From: Bradyrhizobium sp. 1(2017)
Lineage (GTDB): Bacteria; Pseudomonadota; Alphaproteobacteria; Rhizobiales; Xanthobacteraceae
Assembly (NCBI RefSeq): GCF_011602485.2
Contig: NZ_CP050022.2
Location: forward strand, 3,616,001-3,680,000
DNA length: 64,000 nt
Direction of reading: 5' to 3'
The notes under the pieces were generated by a model. It did no database searches, was not told the DNA's origin, and saw nothing but the letters and a program-made list of their open reading frames with translations. Position numbers and translations under genes: made by a program. Of the stretch, positions 36,865 through 44,817 are shown one piece after another; position 1 is the first letter of the stretch, and every line of letters begins with the position of its first letter.

Positions 36865-37510
36865 GTCCCATCCGCCGTTCCAGCCTCTGGCTGAACAGCG
36901 ACAGGGGATAGCACATGGCGAAGTAGGTGACGGCGATGATGGCGTAGATGGCGAACGGCTCGAACAGCGAGTTGTTGACGATCTGGCCCGAGCGCATCAG
37001 CTCGACGAAGCCGACGACGGAGGCGAGCGAGGTGTTCTTGATGATCTGCACCATGAAGCCGACGGTCGGCGGCGTCGCTATGCGGATTGCCTGCGGCAGG
37101 ATCACCTTCGTCATGCGCTGCGTGCGGCTCAGCGCCAGGCCTTCGGCGGCCTCCCATTGCGGCTTCGGCACGGACTGGATGCAGCCGCGCCAGATCTCGC
37201 CGAGATAGGCGGCGACGTACAGCGTCAGCGAGGCGCCGGCCGCGACGAGTGGCGAGACCTTGAGGCCGATGGCGGCGAGACCGAAATAGCCGAGGAACAG
37301 GATGACCAGCAGCGGCGTGCCCTGGACGAGCTGGACATAGACGGCGCTGGCGATCCGCACCGGTTTGAGCGGCGAGATCCGCGCCAGCGCGATCACGAAC
37401 CCGACGATGCCGCCGCCGATCAGCGCGATCAGCGACAGACCGATGGTCCACAGCGCGCCCTGGCCGAGGAACATGAGATGGTTGATGTTGAGATGTCCGC
37501 CCATGGTCAT
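36836..37510 (-). CDS. Polar-amino-acid-type ABC transporter permease 1
   Basis: About 224 residues, HisM/GlnP-like permease with five spans. The EAA loop is [26 protein letters not shown], the coupling site for the ATPase. It starts at ATG 37510 or 37504, right after the stop of permease 2. Its partner is the permease at 37512-38195; together they form the membrane channel. Confidence 0.92.
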   Translation of the reverse strand: MTMGGHLNINHLMFLGQGALWTIGLSLIALIGGGIVGFVIALARISPLKPVRIASAVYVQLVQGTPLLVILFLGYFGLAAIGLKVSPLVAAGASLTLYVAAYLGEIWRGCIQSVPKPQWEAAEGLALSRTQRMTKVILPQAIRIATPPTVGFMVQIIKNTSLASVVGFVELMRSGQIVNNSLFEPFAIYAIIAVTYFAMCYPLSLFSQRLERRMGHGRSNLAPA

Positions 37511-37511
37511 C

Positions 37512-38195
37512 TCACAACGGCGTGCCGAGCCGGCGGCGGCGCGGAAACAGCACGAGGCCGAGGCCCCAGAAGCCGGCACGCATGACCAGCGACAGGATGA
37601 CGTAGAGCACGGCGACGATGATGTAGGTCTCGAACGCGCGATACGTGTCGGACTGGATGTAGTTGGCGACGGCGGTGAGCTCCTCGGCCGAGATCTGCGA
37701 GCAGACCGAGGAAGCCAGCATCAACAGCACGAACTGGCTGGTGAGTGCCGGATAGACCTTCTCGATCGCCGGCAGCAGGATGATGTGCCAGTAGATCTGC
37801 AGGCGAGACAGCGCCAGCCCTTCGGCGGCCTCGATCTGCCCGCGCGGGATCGCCTCGAAGCCGGCGCGCATGATCTCCGCGGTATAGGCACCGACATTGA
37901 TGGTCAGCGCGGCCACGGCCACGGTGAAGGCGGAGTATTTCAGGCCGAGGCTGGCGAGGCCGAAATAGACCAGGAAGATCTGCACCAGCAGCGGGGTGTT
38001 GCGGATGGTCTCGACATAGACCTTGCAGGCGCCTGATATCAGCGCATTGTGCGTGCCGCGTCCGACCGCCGCGAGCGTGCCGAGCAGGGCGCCGAGCACG
38101 GTCGCGAAGAACGCCAACTCCAACGTCAGCACCGCGCCGGCCAGAAAGCTCGGCCAACGCTCCAGCACTGCGGGGAAGTCGAGTTGGAGGCTCAT
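37512..38195 (-). CDS. Polar-amino-acid-type ABC transporter permease 2
   Basis: A 227-residue GlnP/HisQ-type permease with EAA loop [25 protein letters not shown] and five membrane spans. It is the first transporter gene of the block, starting 10 bases after the dehydrogenase stop, and is followed directly by permease 1. Confidence 0.92.
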   Translation of the reverse strand: MSLQLDFPAVLERWPSFLAGAVLTLELAFFATVLGALLGTLAAVGRGTHNALISGACKVYVETIRNTPLLVQIFLVYFGLASLGLKYSAFTVAVAALTINVGAYTAEIMRAGFEAIPRGQIEAAEGLALSRLQIYWHIILLPAIEKVYPALTSQFVLLMLASSVCSQISAEELTAVANYIQSDTYRAFETYIIVAVLYVILSLVMRAGFWGLGLVLFPRRRRLGTPL

Positions 38196-38205
38196 CGTGT
38201 CAGGG

Positions 38206-39105
38206 TCAGCCGGTTGTCTGGTTGGTCATGCGGTCATAGACGCGGAACAGCGCCTGGTTGCCGTTGCTGCCTTCGCCATGGGCGCGCGCATCGACATATT
38301 GGCTGGTGACGAGCGCCGTGCCGGGCAGCGGCACGTTGAGCGCCTGCGCATGCTCCTGCACGAGGCGAAGGTCCTTGAGCTGCAGATCGATCCGGAAGCC
38401 GGCGGATGCGTCGCCCGCGATCATCGCGGGGCCGAGCTTGTCGAGCATCCAGGAGGCGGCGGAGCCACCGAGCAGCACCCGGCGCAGCAGATTGAGATCG
38501 ATGCCCGAGGCGCGCCCGAGCGCGAGCGCCTCGCAGATCGCCTGGATGTTGATGCCGCAGATCAGCTGATTGCACAGTTTGACGGTCTGACCGGCGCCGG
38601 ATGCGCCGACATGGGTGATGGTCGTGCCCATCGCGCGGAAGAACGGCTCGGCCTTGGCGAATGCGTCCGTATCGCCGCCGGCCATGATCGAGAGCGCGGC
38701 GTTCTTGGCGCCCACCGGCCCGCCCGAGACCGGCGCGTCGATGAAGCCGACGCCTGCCTTTCGCAGGTCGGCATGGATGCGGCGGACGGCAACCGGAGAG
38801 ATCGTGCTCATGTCGACGATCAGCTTGCCGGGAGGCGGGGATTTCAGCAGGCCCTGCTCGCCGTAGATCGTCGCCTCGACATGGGGCGTGTCGGGCAGCA
38901 TGGTGATGACGATATCGGCGCCTTGTGCCGTATCGGCGGGGCTGTTGGCGCGGATCGCGCCTTCCTTGACGCTGTCGGCCAGCGCGGCTTCGTTCAGGTC
39001 GAAGACGCGGACCGCGTGGCCGGCCGCCTGCATGTTGCGCACCATCTCCCGGCCCATCGTGCCGATGCCGATGAAGCCGACATTGCCCTTGTCGTTTCGT
39101 CCCAT
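38206..39105 (-). CDS. 3-Hydroxyisobutyrate dehydrogenase-family NAD(P)-dependent oxidoreductase
   Basis: A 299-residue beta-hydroxyacid dehydrogenase. Rossmann motif GFIGIGTMGREM at about residues 10-21, substrate-binding DAPVSGGPVGAKNAALSIM, and the catalytic lysine in GAGQTVKLCNQL are intact. This family includes tartronate semialdehyde reductase, 3-hydroxyisobutyrate dehydrogenase and LtnD-type sugar-acid dehydrogenases. ATG 39105 is preferred; the longer ORF covers the GntR gene in another frame. Last catabolic step or first oxidation of an imported compound is plausible. Confidence 0.9.
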   Translation of the reverse strand: MGRNDKGNVGFIGIGTMGREMVRNMQAAGHAVRVFDLNEAALADSVKEGAIRANSPADTAQGADIVITMLPDTPHVEATIYGEQGLLKSPPPGKLIVDMSTISPVAVRRIHADLRKAGVGFIDAPVSGGPVGAKNAALSIMAGGDTDAFAKAEPFFRAMGTTITHVGASGAGQTVKLCNQLICGINIQAICEALALGRASGIDLNLLRRVLLGGSAASWMLDKLGPAMIAGDASAGFRIDLQLKDLRLVQEHAQALNVPLPGTALVTSQYVDARAHGEGSNGNQALFRVYDRMTNQTTG

Positions 39106-39157
39106 GTCGTCAGTCCGTTTCTTGTTTGATTGGCGTCTTGATCGATTGGCTGGGCGA

Positions 39158-39898
39158 TCAGCCCGAGGCACTGGTCTTGTCGATGTCGCCGACGATGGCG
39201 CGCCTGCGGTATTCGTCGCCGATGGCAAAATGCTTGCGCAGCGTCGCATCCGCGCGCTCCGGGTCGCGCGCAATGAGTGCTTCGAAGATGCGGCGGTGAT
39301 CGTCGATGAGGTAGGTCTTCATCGAAGGGAAGGCCTGCACCAGCTCGCGGCGGCTGCGGTGCGAATGAGTCAACAGGCCCGCCATCGAGGCGTGCAGCAC
39401 CGTCAGCGTCTCCGAATGCGAGGCGACGACGATGGCGCGATGGAAGTCAAAATCGGCCATACCGCCGGCATCGGCTTCGTCGATCGTCTCGCCGATCTTC
39501 GCCAGCGCGCGCTGCAGCCGTTCGAAATCGGTGATGTTGGCGCGTTCGCAGGCGAGCCTGATCGCCTGGCATTCGATCGCGACGCGCGCCTGCATGACGT
39601 CGTCGAGCATGTCCGCCTGCTGGGCGAGTGCGAAGGTGAAGAAGTCGTTCAGCACCGAGACGTCCGGCCGCGTCACGACGGTGCCGATGCGGTCGCGGAT
39701 TTCGACGATGCCGAGCACGGTGAGGGCGCGCAGCGCCTCGCGCACGATCGGCCGGCTGACGCCAAGCAGGGTGGCGAGCTCGCGCTCCGAGATCAGGCGG
39801 TCGCCCGGCCTAAGCGAGCCGGCGAGCAGTCGCTCGCGCAAAAAGGCGAACACCTTCTCGAACCCTTTTTCGCCCTCGCTGGCCCGCTTGAGTTCCAT
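39158..39898 (-). CDS. GntR-family regulator (FadR/FCD subfamily)
   Basis: A 246-residue GntR regulator. The N-terminal winged helix (GDRLISERELATLLGVSRPIVREALRAL, about residues 30-60) is standard, and the C-terminal FCD ligand domain has the metal-binding residues Asp and His in DFDFHRAIV, then THSHRSRREL and DDHRRIFEAL. It probably controls the downstream dehydrogenase-ABC transporter-rpiB-rbsK block and itself, through the palindrome 23-33 bases upstream of its start. Confidence 0.92.
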   Translation of the reverse strand: MELKRASEGEKGFEKVFAFLRERLLAGSLRPGDRLISERELATLLGVSRPIVREALRALTVLGIVEIRDRIGTVVTRPDVSVLNDFFTFALAQQADMLDDVMQARVAIECQAIRLACERANITDFERLQRALAKIGETIDEADAGGMADFDFHRAIVVASHSETLTVLHASMAGLLTHSHRSRRELVQAFPSMKTYLIDDHRRIFEALIARDPERADATLRKHFAIGDEYRRRAIVGDIDKTSASG

Positions 39899-39920
39899 CC
39901 CTGTCTCTTTGGTCTGATCT

Positions 39921-39931
39921 TGGTCAGACCA
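39921..39931. promoter_or_regulatory. Likely GntR operator
   Basis: TGGTCAGACCA is a perfect odd palindrome of the FadR/VanR type. Half sites TTGGTCTG and CTGACCAA flank it on either side (39909-39916 and 39937-39944), so the regulator may bind three linked half sites 23 bases before its own start codon. Confidence 0.6.
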
Positions 39932-40217
39932 GTATGCTGACCAAGGCGCGGAGGTCAAGAGGCTCGGCCCTCAACTCCGTCGGAAAATCGCGGTTGCTCT
40001 GGTTGCCACGGACCGTGCGCACGCCGGCTGCGCCGGGTGTCGGCCCCGCGGTCTTTGTCATTGGCGATGCCGCCTAAAGGCCGCGTCAAACCAACACGAC
40101 CATGTTTGCGCCTCCGCTCAGCTCCGCGAGCGGCGGTCGCCATGACTATCTCGGCCGCGGTCGCGGCGCGGACGGCGAAGCTCGAATCTCCGCTACATCG
40201 ATCAGGACACGACGACT

Positions 40218-40246
40218 GACCGCTCTCGTTGCTTGCAAGAGCGGTC
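40218..40246 (-). terminator. Hairpin after the small gene 40265-40537
   Basis: GACCGCTCT and AGAGCGGTC form a perfect 9-bp stem with an 11-base loop, 19 bases after the stop codon on the minus strand. No U tract. Confidence 0.45.
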
Positions 40247-40264
40247 CAGACGCTGCGAAAAGCC

Positions 40265-40537
40265 TCAGGCGGCCTTTTCTTTGAGTTCGAAATCCATCTT
40301 CCATGTCGATTTTCCGGGCTGCTTTCGGAATATCCAGACGGTGAGGGTTGAGCCGGGCGGGATGACGATGCTGTCGCCTTCATGCATCGTGAATTGCCGA
40401 ATATTGCTCTCTGTCGCCCATATCGAATGAGAATAAACGTCCTTGTCGCTGGTTTTGGTGCAACTCAGAACGCCTCCGTTCATAACGGCGCGGGTAATGG
40501 TCTGGCTAATGGACGAGTCCATGTGGATAGTCGTCAT
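40265..40537 (-). CDS. Small hypothetical protein
   Basis: A 90-residue protein of unknown family. The middle and end (NIRQFTMHEGDSIVIPPGSTLTVWIFRKQPG) have the spacing of beta strands seen in small single-domain beta proteins; a cupin-like EGDSIVIPPG is suggestive but not decisive. ATG 40537 is chosen: GGAG lies 11 bases upstream, and an earlier in-frame TTG is not needed. Composition is less GC-rich than the neighbours, which may mean a recent acquisition. Confidence 0.6.
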   Translation of the reverse strand: MTTIHMDSSISQTITRAVMNGGVLSCTKTSDKDVYSHSIWATESNIRQFTMHEGDSIVIPPGSTLTVWIFRKQPGKSTWKMDFELKEKAA

Positions 40538-40905
40538 TGTGGCGTTCTCCAAAAAAATATGAATAAAACGCCAGATGCTCCCTCAAGTTGTATCGACGTG
40601 TCAATGAGCGACAGCCCAACGTTCCTGGCTGTGTGGCTCTCGGCGATGGTGGCCCGTTGCCTTCAGGACATCCCGGCCGGTCATCCTCGCGCTCTCCTGG
40701 CTTTCAACGGACGCGAGGAGCTCCAGCAGGCTGGCCAGCGCGAGATAGACGTTGGCAACGCTCAGAGAACACCTCATCGGTTTGCCACCGTAGCCGCATG
40801 ACAGTCGAAAGCTCTCCCGTTCAGCCTTGCGTGGCAGGATCTGGCCTGATCTTGCAGCGTGCGTTCCGAGTTGCGATCATCCGTGCAAGCCGAGATCATG
40901 ATGCC

Positions 40906-41682
40906 GTGACCCTCACCTCTCTCAGAAGCAACGTCCGTCGCCTCTACGAGGGCGCGACGCCGGGCGGCGTGCGCTTCCGCTACGCGCTGCTCGCCTTCGA
41001 CATCGTGACCGTTCTGTTCATCATCGCGACCTCGTTCCTGCATCCGAGCGAGATCATCGAAACGCTCGACGTCCTGTTCGGCGTCATGCTGCTTGCCGAC
41101 TTCTCGGCGCGGCTCCTCGTCGATCGGCATCCGTTCCGGAAGTTCACCCAACTCGCGACGTGGGCCGACATGGTTGCGATCGTATCGTTCCTGGCACCGC
41201 TTGCCGGCGAGGCGGGCGGCTTTCTCCGGATCCTGCGAACGTTGGGCCTGCTTCGTGACTACCAAATGCTGGTGAGGTTGCGCATCGATTCTCCGTTCTT
41301 CCGCCGCAACGAAGACGTCATCTTCGCCGTCACGAACCTGGCGGTCTTCATATTCGTCATGACCGGTATCGTTTACGAGACTCAGAAGTTTCGGAACGAT
41401 GAGATCCGGAACTATGCCGATGCTCTGTATTTCACCGTCACGGCGCTGACGACGACCGGCTTTGGCGACATCACCCTGTCAGGCACGGTCGGTCGCCTGA
41501 TCACCGTCGTGATCATGATTTTCGGCGTGACGCTGTTCTTCAATCTCGCCCGCGCGCTCCTCAGTCCTCACAAGGTGCGATTTCCATGCCCGGCTTGCGG
41601 GCTCCAGAGGCACGATGCCGACGCCGTGCATTGCAAGGCCTGTGGCACCGTTCTCAATATTCCCGATGAAGGGGCGATCTGA
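40906..41682 (+). CDS. Six-TM voltage-sensor-type potassium channel with C-terminal zinc ribbon
   Basis: About 258 residues from GTG 40906 (an upstream ATG at 40798 would add 36 residues lacking channel character). Four spans with an Arg-rich S4-like helix (ILRTLGLLRDYQMLVRLR, about residues 109-126) precede a pore helix and filter TTTGFGD (182-188), an inner helix, and a short tail holding two CxxC pairs (C228, C231, C243, C246) of a zinc-ribbon type. Ion-selectivity is inferred from the GFGD filter. No obvious operon partner. Confidence 0.85.
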   Translation: MTLTSLRSNVRRLYEGATPGGVRFRYALLAFDIVTVLFIIATSFLHPSEIIETLDVLFGVMLLADFSARLLVDRHPFRKFTQLATWADMVAIVSFLAPLAGEAGGFLRILRTLGLLRDYQMLVRLRIDSPFFRRNEDVIFAVTNLAVFIFVMTGIVYETQKFRNDEIRNYADALYFTVTALTTTGFGDITLSGTVGRLITVVIMIFGVTLFFNLARALLSPHKVRFPCPACGLQRHDADAVHCKACGTVLNIPDEGAI

Positions 41683-41916
41683 AGCGCCCTCACTGCTGGC
41701 GATGCAACAGAGTTATTCCACAGTGACACGGTGCCAGTGTTTTGCCCGACGGGTCAAGCCGAATTTCGGAATAGCCGTAGATCACTGATCGGGCTGGGAT
41801 TGGCTACTGTGCATGGGGTTGTTTTTGACCTTTTTGCTTTGGCCAGTCTGCTGCTGACAGCATGTTGGCAGCAGCGCCCGGCTACGACCATCTCCTGACA
41901 AAACGGGGAGCGGGTC

Positions 41917-42285
41917 ATGCCGATCGAGGCAAGCTGTCATTGCGGTGAGACGGTCTTCGAGGTGACGGAGGCGCCATCTGGCGTGACACGCTGTACCTGC
42001 ACGCTCTGCGCCAAGCGCGGCGCGCTGTGGGCCTATTACAAGCCGGCGCAGTTCCGCCTGCTGTCGCCCCCGGAGAACGTTGCGACCTATCTCTGGGGCA
42101 GCCGCACCGTCAAACATCATTTCTGCGCGAGTTGCGGTTGCGGCACCTATTCGGAGTCGCCGGACTGGTCGACCGGCAAGCCCGATTTCGACAATCCCAA
42201 GGTCGCCGTGAATGCACGCCTGTTCGACGATTTCGATCTGGAGGCCGTGCCGGTCAACGTCATCGACGGCAGAAATTTGTGGTGA
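41917..42285 (+). CDS. GFA-family (glutathione-dependent formaldehyde-activating-like) protein
   Basis: A 122-residue Mss4-like zinc protein of the GFA family. Zn ligands come from CHCGET, CTCTLC and HFCASCGCGTY, the three cysteine clusters of the family. The original S-hydroxymethylglutathione synthase claim for this family is disputed, so only the fold is certain. It has an ATG 41917 behind GGGGAGCG and ends 3 bases from the convergent exonuclease gene. Confidence 0.9.
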   Translation: MPIEASCHCGETVFEVTEAPSGVTRCTCTLCAKRGALWAYYKPAQFRLLSPPENVATYLWGSRTVKHHFCASCGCGTYSESPDWSTGKPDFDNPKVAVNARLFDDFDLEAVPVNVIDGRNLW

Positions 42286-42288
42286 GGG

Positions 42289-43059
42289 TCATCGCAGCAC
42301 GATCCAGGCCGGCGCGTGGTCGCTCGCGCCGTCCTCGCCCCGGATCTTCCTGTCGACGCCGGCCTTGGCCAGGCGCGGGGCGAGGGCGGGGCTAAGCAGG
42401 AGATGATCGAGCCGCAGGCCCGCATCGCGCGGCCAGCGGTTTCGTTTGTAGTCCCAGAACGTGTAGATGCGCTGCTCCGGATGTCGTTCCCGGATGGCGT
42501 CACGCCAGCCTTGTGCGACCAGCGAGGCGAATGCCGCACGGCTCTTCGGCTGGATCAGCGCATCCTTGTCCCATGACCGCGTCGGGTAGATGTCGATCTC
42601 AATTGGTGCGACGTTGTAGTCGCCGGCGAGCACGACGGGGAGATCCTGCTTGATGAAGGTCTTGGCGTGGCGCTGCAGCCGCGCGAACCAGTCGAGCTTG
42701 TAGTCGAATTTCGGCCCCGGCTGCGGATTGCCGTTCGGCAAGTAGATGCTGGTAACGATGACGCCGCGCACGGCGGCCTCGATGTAGCGCGCCTCGTGGT
42801 CCCCCGGCCGTCCCGGCAAGCGGTCGCGCGTCAGCACGGGGTCGGCGTTGCGGGCGAGGATGGCGACGCCGTTCCAGGTCTTTTGTCCGCGCCACACCGC
42901 GCCGTAGCCGGCTTTTTCGATGGCGGCCGCCGGAAATTCGCCATCACTTGCCTTCAACTCCTGAAGCGCGACCACATCGGGCTTCGCTGCGCGCAGCCAT
43001 GCCAACAGATTGGGCAGGCGGCGATTGATGTTGTTGATGTTGAACGTCGCGATCTTCAT
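42289..43059 (-). CDS. xthA: Exodeoxyribonuclease III
   Basis: A 256-residue EEP-fold AP endonuclease/3'-exonuclease for base-excision repair. Catalytic metal motifs are visible: ATFNINNIN, QELKASDGEFP with the metal-binding Glu, GDYNVAP, and the final LRLDHLLLSP with the catalytic Asp and His near SDHAP. It is divergent from the small Cys-rich protein gene, 39 bases away. Confidence 0.95.
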   Translation of the reverse strand: MKIATFNINNINRRLPNLLAWLRAAKPDVVALQELKASDGEFPAAAIEKAGYGAVWRGQKTWNGVAILARNADPVLTRDRLPGRPGDHEARYIEAAVRGVIVTSIYLPNGNPQPGPKFDYKLDWFARLQRHAKTFIKQDLPVVLAGDYNVAPIEIDIYPTRSWDKDALIQPKSRAAFASLVAQGWRDAIRERHPEQRIYTFWDYKRNRWPRDAGLRLDHLLLSPALAPRLAKAGVDRKIRGEDGASDHAPAWIVLR

Positions 43060-43098
43060 GTAGGTCTAACGCTTCTGCCTTCCGATACCGGAGACACA

Positions 43099-43317
43099 AT
43101 GTCCAAGTTGAGCTTTGTTGCCATCGCACTCGTCATCGCGTTCTCCGGAGGCGCATCGGCACAATCGTCCGATCCGCGCGGCGCGTGCAAGGCGGACTAT
43201 GACAAATTCTGCGCCGGCATCGCGCCGGGCGGCGGCATCGTCGCCTGCCTCAACGCCAAGCGCGATCAGCTCAGCGCGACCTGCAAGGCGGCGCTGGACA
43301 ACCGGAAGAAGAAGTAA
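43099..43317 (+). CDS. Small exported Cys-rich-repeat protein
   Basis: A 72-residue exported protein: signal peptide LSFVAIALVIAFSGGASAQ, then ACKADYDKFCAGIAPGGGIV and ACLNAKRDQLSATCKAAL. This four-cysteine block is one unit of the Cys-rich GLG1 (FGF-receptor) repeat, which in bacteria occurs as small periplasmic proteins of unknown role. Starts at ATG 43099. Confidence 0.8.
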   Translation: MSKLSFVAIALVIAFSGGASAQSSDPRGACKADYDKFCAGIAPGGGIVACLNAKRDQLSATCKAALDNRKKK

Positions 43318-43326
43318 GTCTCGTGT

Positions 43327-43450
43327 GTCCCGGACGCGCGCAGCGCGAGCCGGGACCAGAAGGCGACACGGCATATGCCGAGAAATGGGCCCCGGCTCTG
43401 CAGCGCATTAGGCCGCGAAGCGCGGCGCACTGCGCTGCATCCGGGGCACG
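43327..43450. repeat. Dispersed palindromic repeat, type 3
   Basis: A GTCCCGG / CCGGGAC hairpin (43327-43356) followed by a larger inverted repeat whose arms contain GCCCCGG, CTGCAGCGCA and their complements. Structure and sequence match a common Bradyrhizobium intergenic element. It lies between the Cys-rich gene and the convergent alr gene, so probably terminates both. Confidence 0.7.
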
Positions 43451-43466
43451 GGAGCCTCCGTCGGGC

Positions 43467-44777
43467 CTAACCCGGCGGCGGCGGCGGGGCCGCGGGCTGT
43501 TCGACCGGGGGCGGAGCGGGCGGTTGCTGGATCGGTGGCGGCGAGGGCGGCTGCTCGGCCGCCTGCGCAGGTGCCGGCCTTGCCAGCGGCTCCTCCACAT
43601 TGCCGCCCTTGTAGACGCGGGCATAGCGGCGGCCGAGGCTGGTCAGTACCTCATAGCCGATGGTGCCGAAATGATGCGCGAGCTCGTCGACGGTGATGCC
43701 CTCGCCGAGCAGCGTCACCATGTGGCCGCGCCGCACAGCGTTCGGCGGCAGGTCGGTGATGTCGATCGCGATCAGGTCCATGGAGACGCGGCCCGCGACG
43801 GGGCAGCGCTTGCCGGCCACGATGATTTCGGCGCCGCGCGTGCCGTCATTGGAGCTGGAGGCGCGGAAATAGCCGTCGGCATAGCCGACCGCGATGATCG
43901 CGAGCTTGGTCGGCCGCCGCGCGGTCCAGGTGCCGCCATAGCCGACGGTCTCGCCGCGCTCGATAGTGCGGATCTGCACGATGCGCGCCTTGAGGTCGAC
44001 GACCTGCTGCATCGGATTGTCCGCCTCCGGCGTCGGGTTGACGCCGTACAGCGCAGCCCCCGGCCGCACCATGTCGAACTGGAAGGCCGCGCCGAGGAAG
44101 ATGCCGGAGGAATTGGCGAGGGCTGCCGGCACGCCCGAGAACTCGCTGGCGATGGCGCGGAAGGCCGCGAGCTGTCTTGCATTGACCTGGCTGTTGAGCT
44201 GCTCGGCCGCGACCAGATGGCTCATCACCAGCGTGATGCCGTGATCGCCGGCATTGATGCGGGGGATGATGGCCTGCGCTTCGGAGAGCGTGAGGCCAAG
44301 CCGGTTCATGCCGGTATCGATGTGCACGGCGGCGCCTCCGGTCCAGCCGGTGCGGCGGCAGAACACGTCCCATTCGGCGAGTTCGTTGAGGTCGCCGATC
44401 ACTGGCCGGCAATTGATCTTCGCATAATGCTCGCCGGTATTCTGGAAGTAGCCGCCGAGCACGTAGATCGTGGGTTCCGGCACCGCCGCGCGCACCTTGC
44501 GCGCTTCCTCGATGGTGGCCACGAAGAAGGACTTGCAGCCGGCCCTGTTGAGCGCACGCGCGACCTCGGGAGCGCCGCAGCCATAGGCGTCGGCCTTGAT
44601 CACCGCCGCGCACTCGGCCGGCACCGCCGTCTTCTCGAGCTTGCGCCAATTGGCGATGATGGCGTCGAGATCGACGGTGAGCACGCCGCCATAGGCAGCG
44701 AGCGCGGCAGCCTGGTTGGCCTCCGTGGAGAGCGGGTCGGCTTGCGGGTTCATTTTCGGTTCGGACGCCATTGTCAT
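43467..44777 (-). CDS. alr: Alanine racemase with Pro-rich C-terminal tail
   Basis: A 436-residue PLP enzyme making D-alanine for peptidoglycan. K61 in AAVIKADAYGCG binds PLP; the other catalytic residue is Tyr in ETVGYGGTW. The C-terminal beta domain ends in RRYARVYKGGN, after which come about 42 residues of a Pro/Ala/Gln-rich tail (SPPPIQQPPAPPPVEQP), unusual for alr. Start ATG 44777 or the internal ATG at 44753. It follows dnaB on the minus strand with 40 bases between. Confidence 0.94.
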   Translation of the reverse strand: MTMASEPKMNPQADPLSTEANQAAALAAYGGVLTVDLDAIIANWRKLEKTAVPAECAAVIKADAYGCGAPEVARALNRAGCKSFFVATIEEARKVRAAVPEPTIYVLGGYFQNTGEHYAKINCRPVIGDLNELAEWDVFCRRTGWTGGAAVHIDTGMNRLGLTLSEAQAIIPRINAGDHGITLVMSHLVAAEQLNSQVNARQLAAFRAIASEFSGVPAALANSSGIFLGAAFQFDMVRPGAALYGVNPTPEADNPMQQVVDLKARIVQIRTIERGETVGYGGTWTARRPTKLAIIAVGYADGYFRASSSNDGTRGAEIIVAGKRCPVAGRVSMDLIAIDITDLPPNAVRRGHMVTLLGEGITVDELAHHFGTIGYEVLTSLGRRYARVYKGGNVEEPLARPAPAQAAEQPPSPPPIQQPPAPPPVEQPAAPPPPPG

Positions 44778-44817
44778 GGCGCCGTTTTACGCAAGAGGCC
44801 GGTCCGGTTCAAGGAAC

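Larger units (their letters stand above)
39899..40264. other. Intergenic region upstream of the GntR gene
   Basis: About 365 bases. Apart from the GntR operator at 39921-39931 and a hairpin at 40218-40246, nothing convincing is seen. The ORFs in it have no ribosome binding sites and show atypical composition. Confidence 0.4.

Noticed and set aside
39955-40383. 142-codon minus ORF upstream of the GntR gene
   Set aside because: No ribosome site, atypical composition, overlaps the better-supported gene at 40265-40537.
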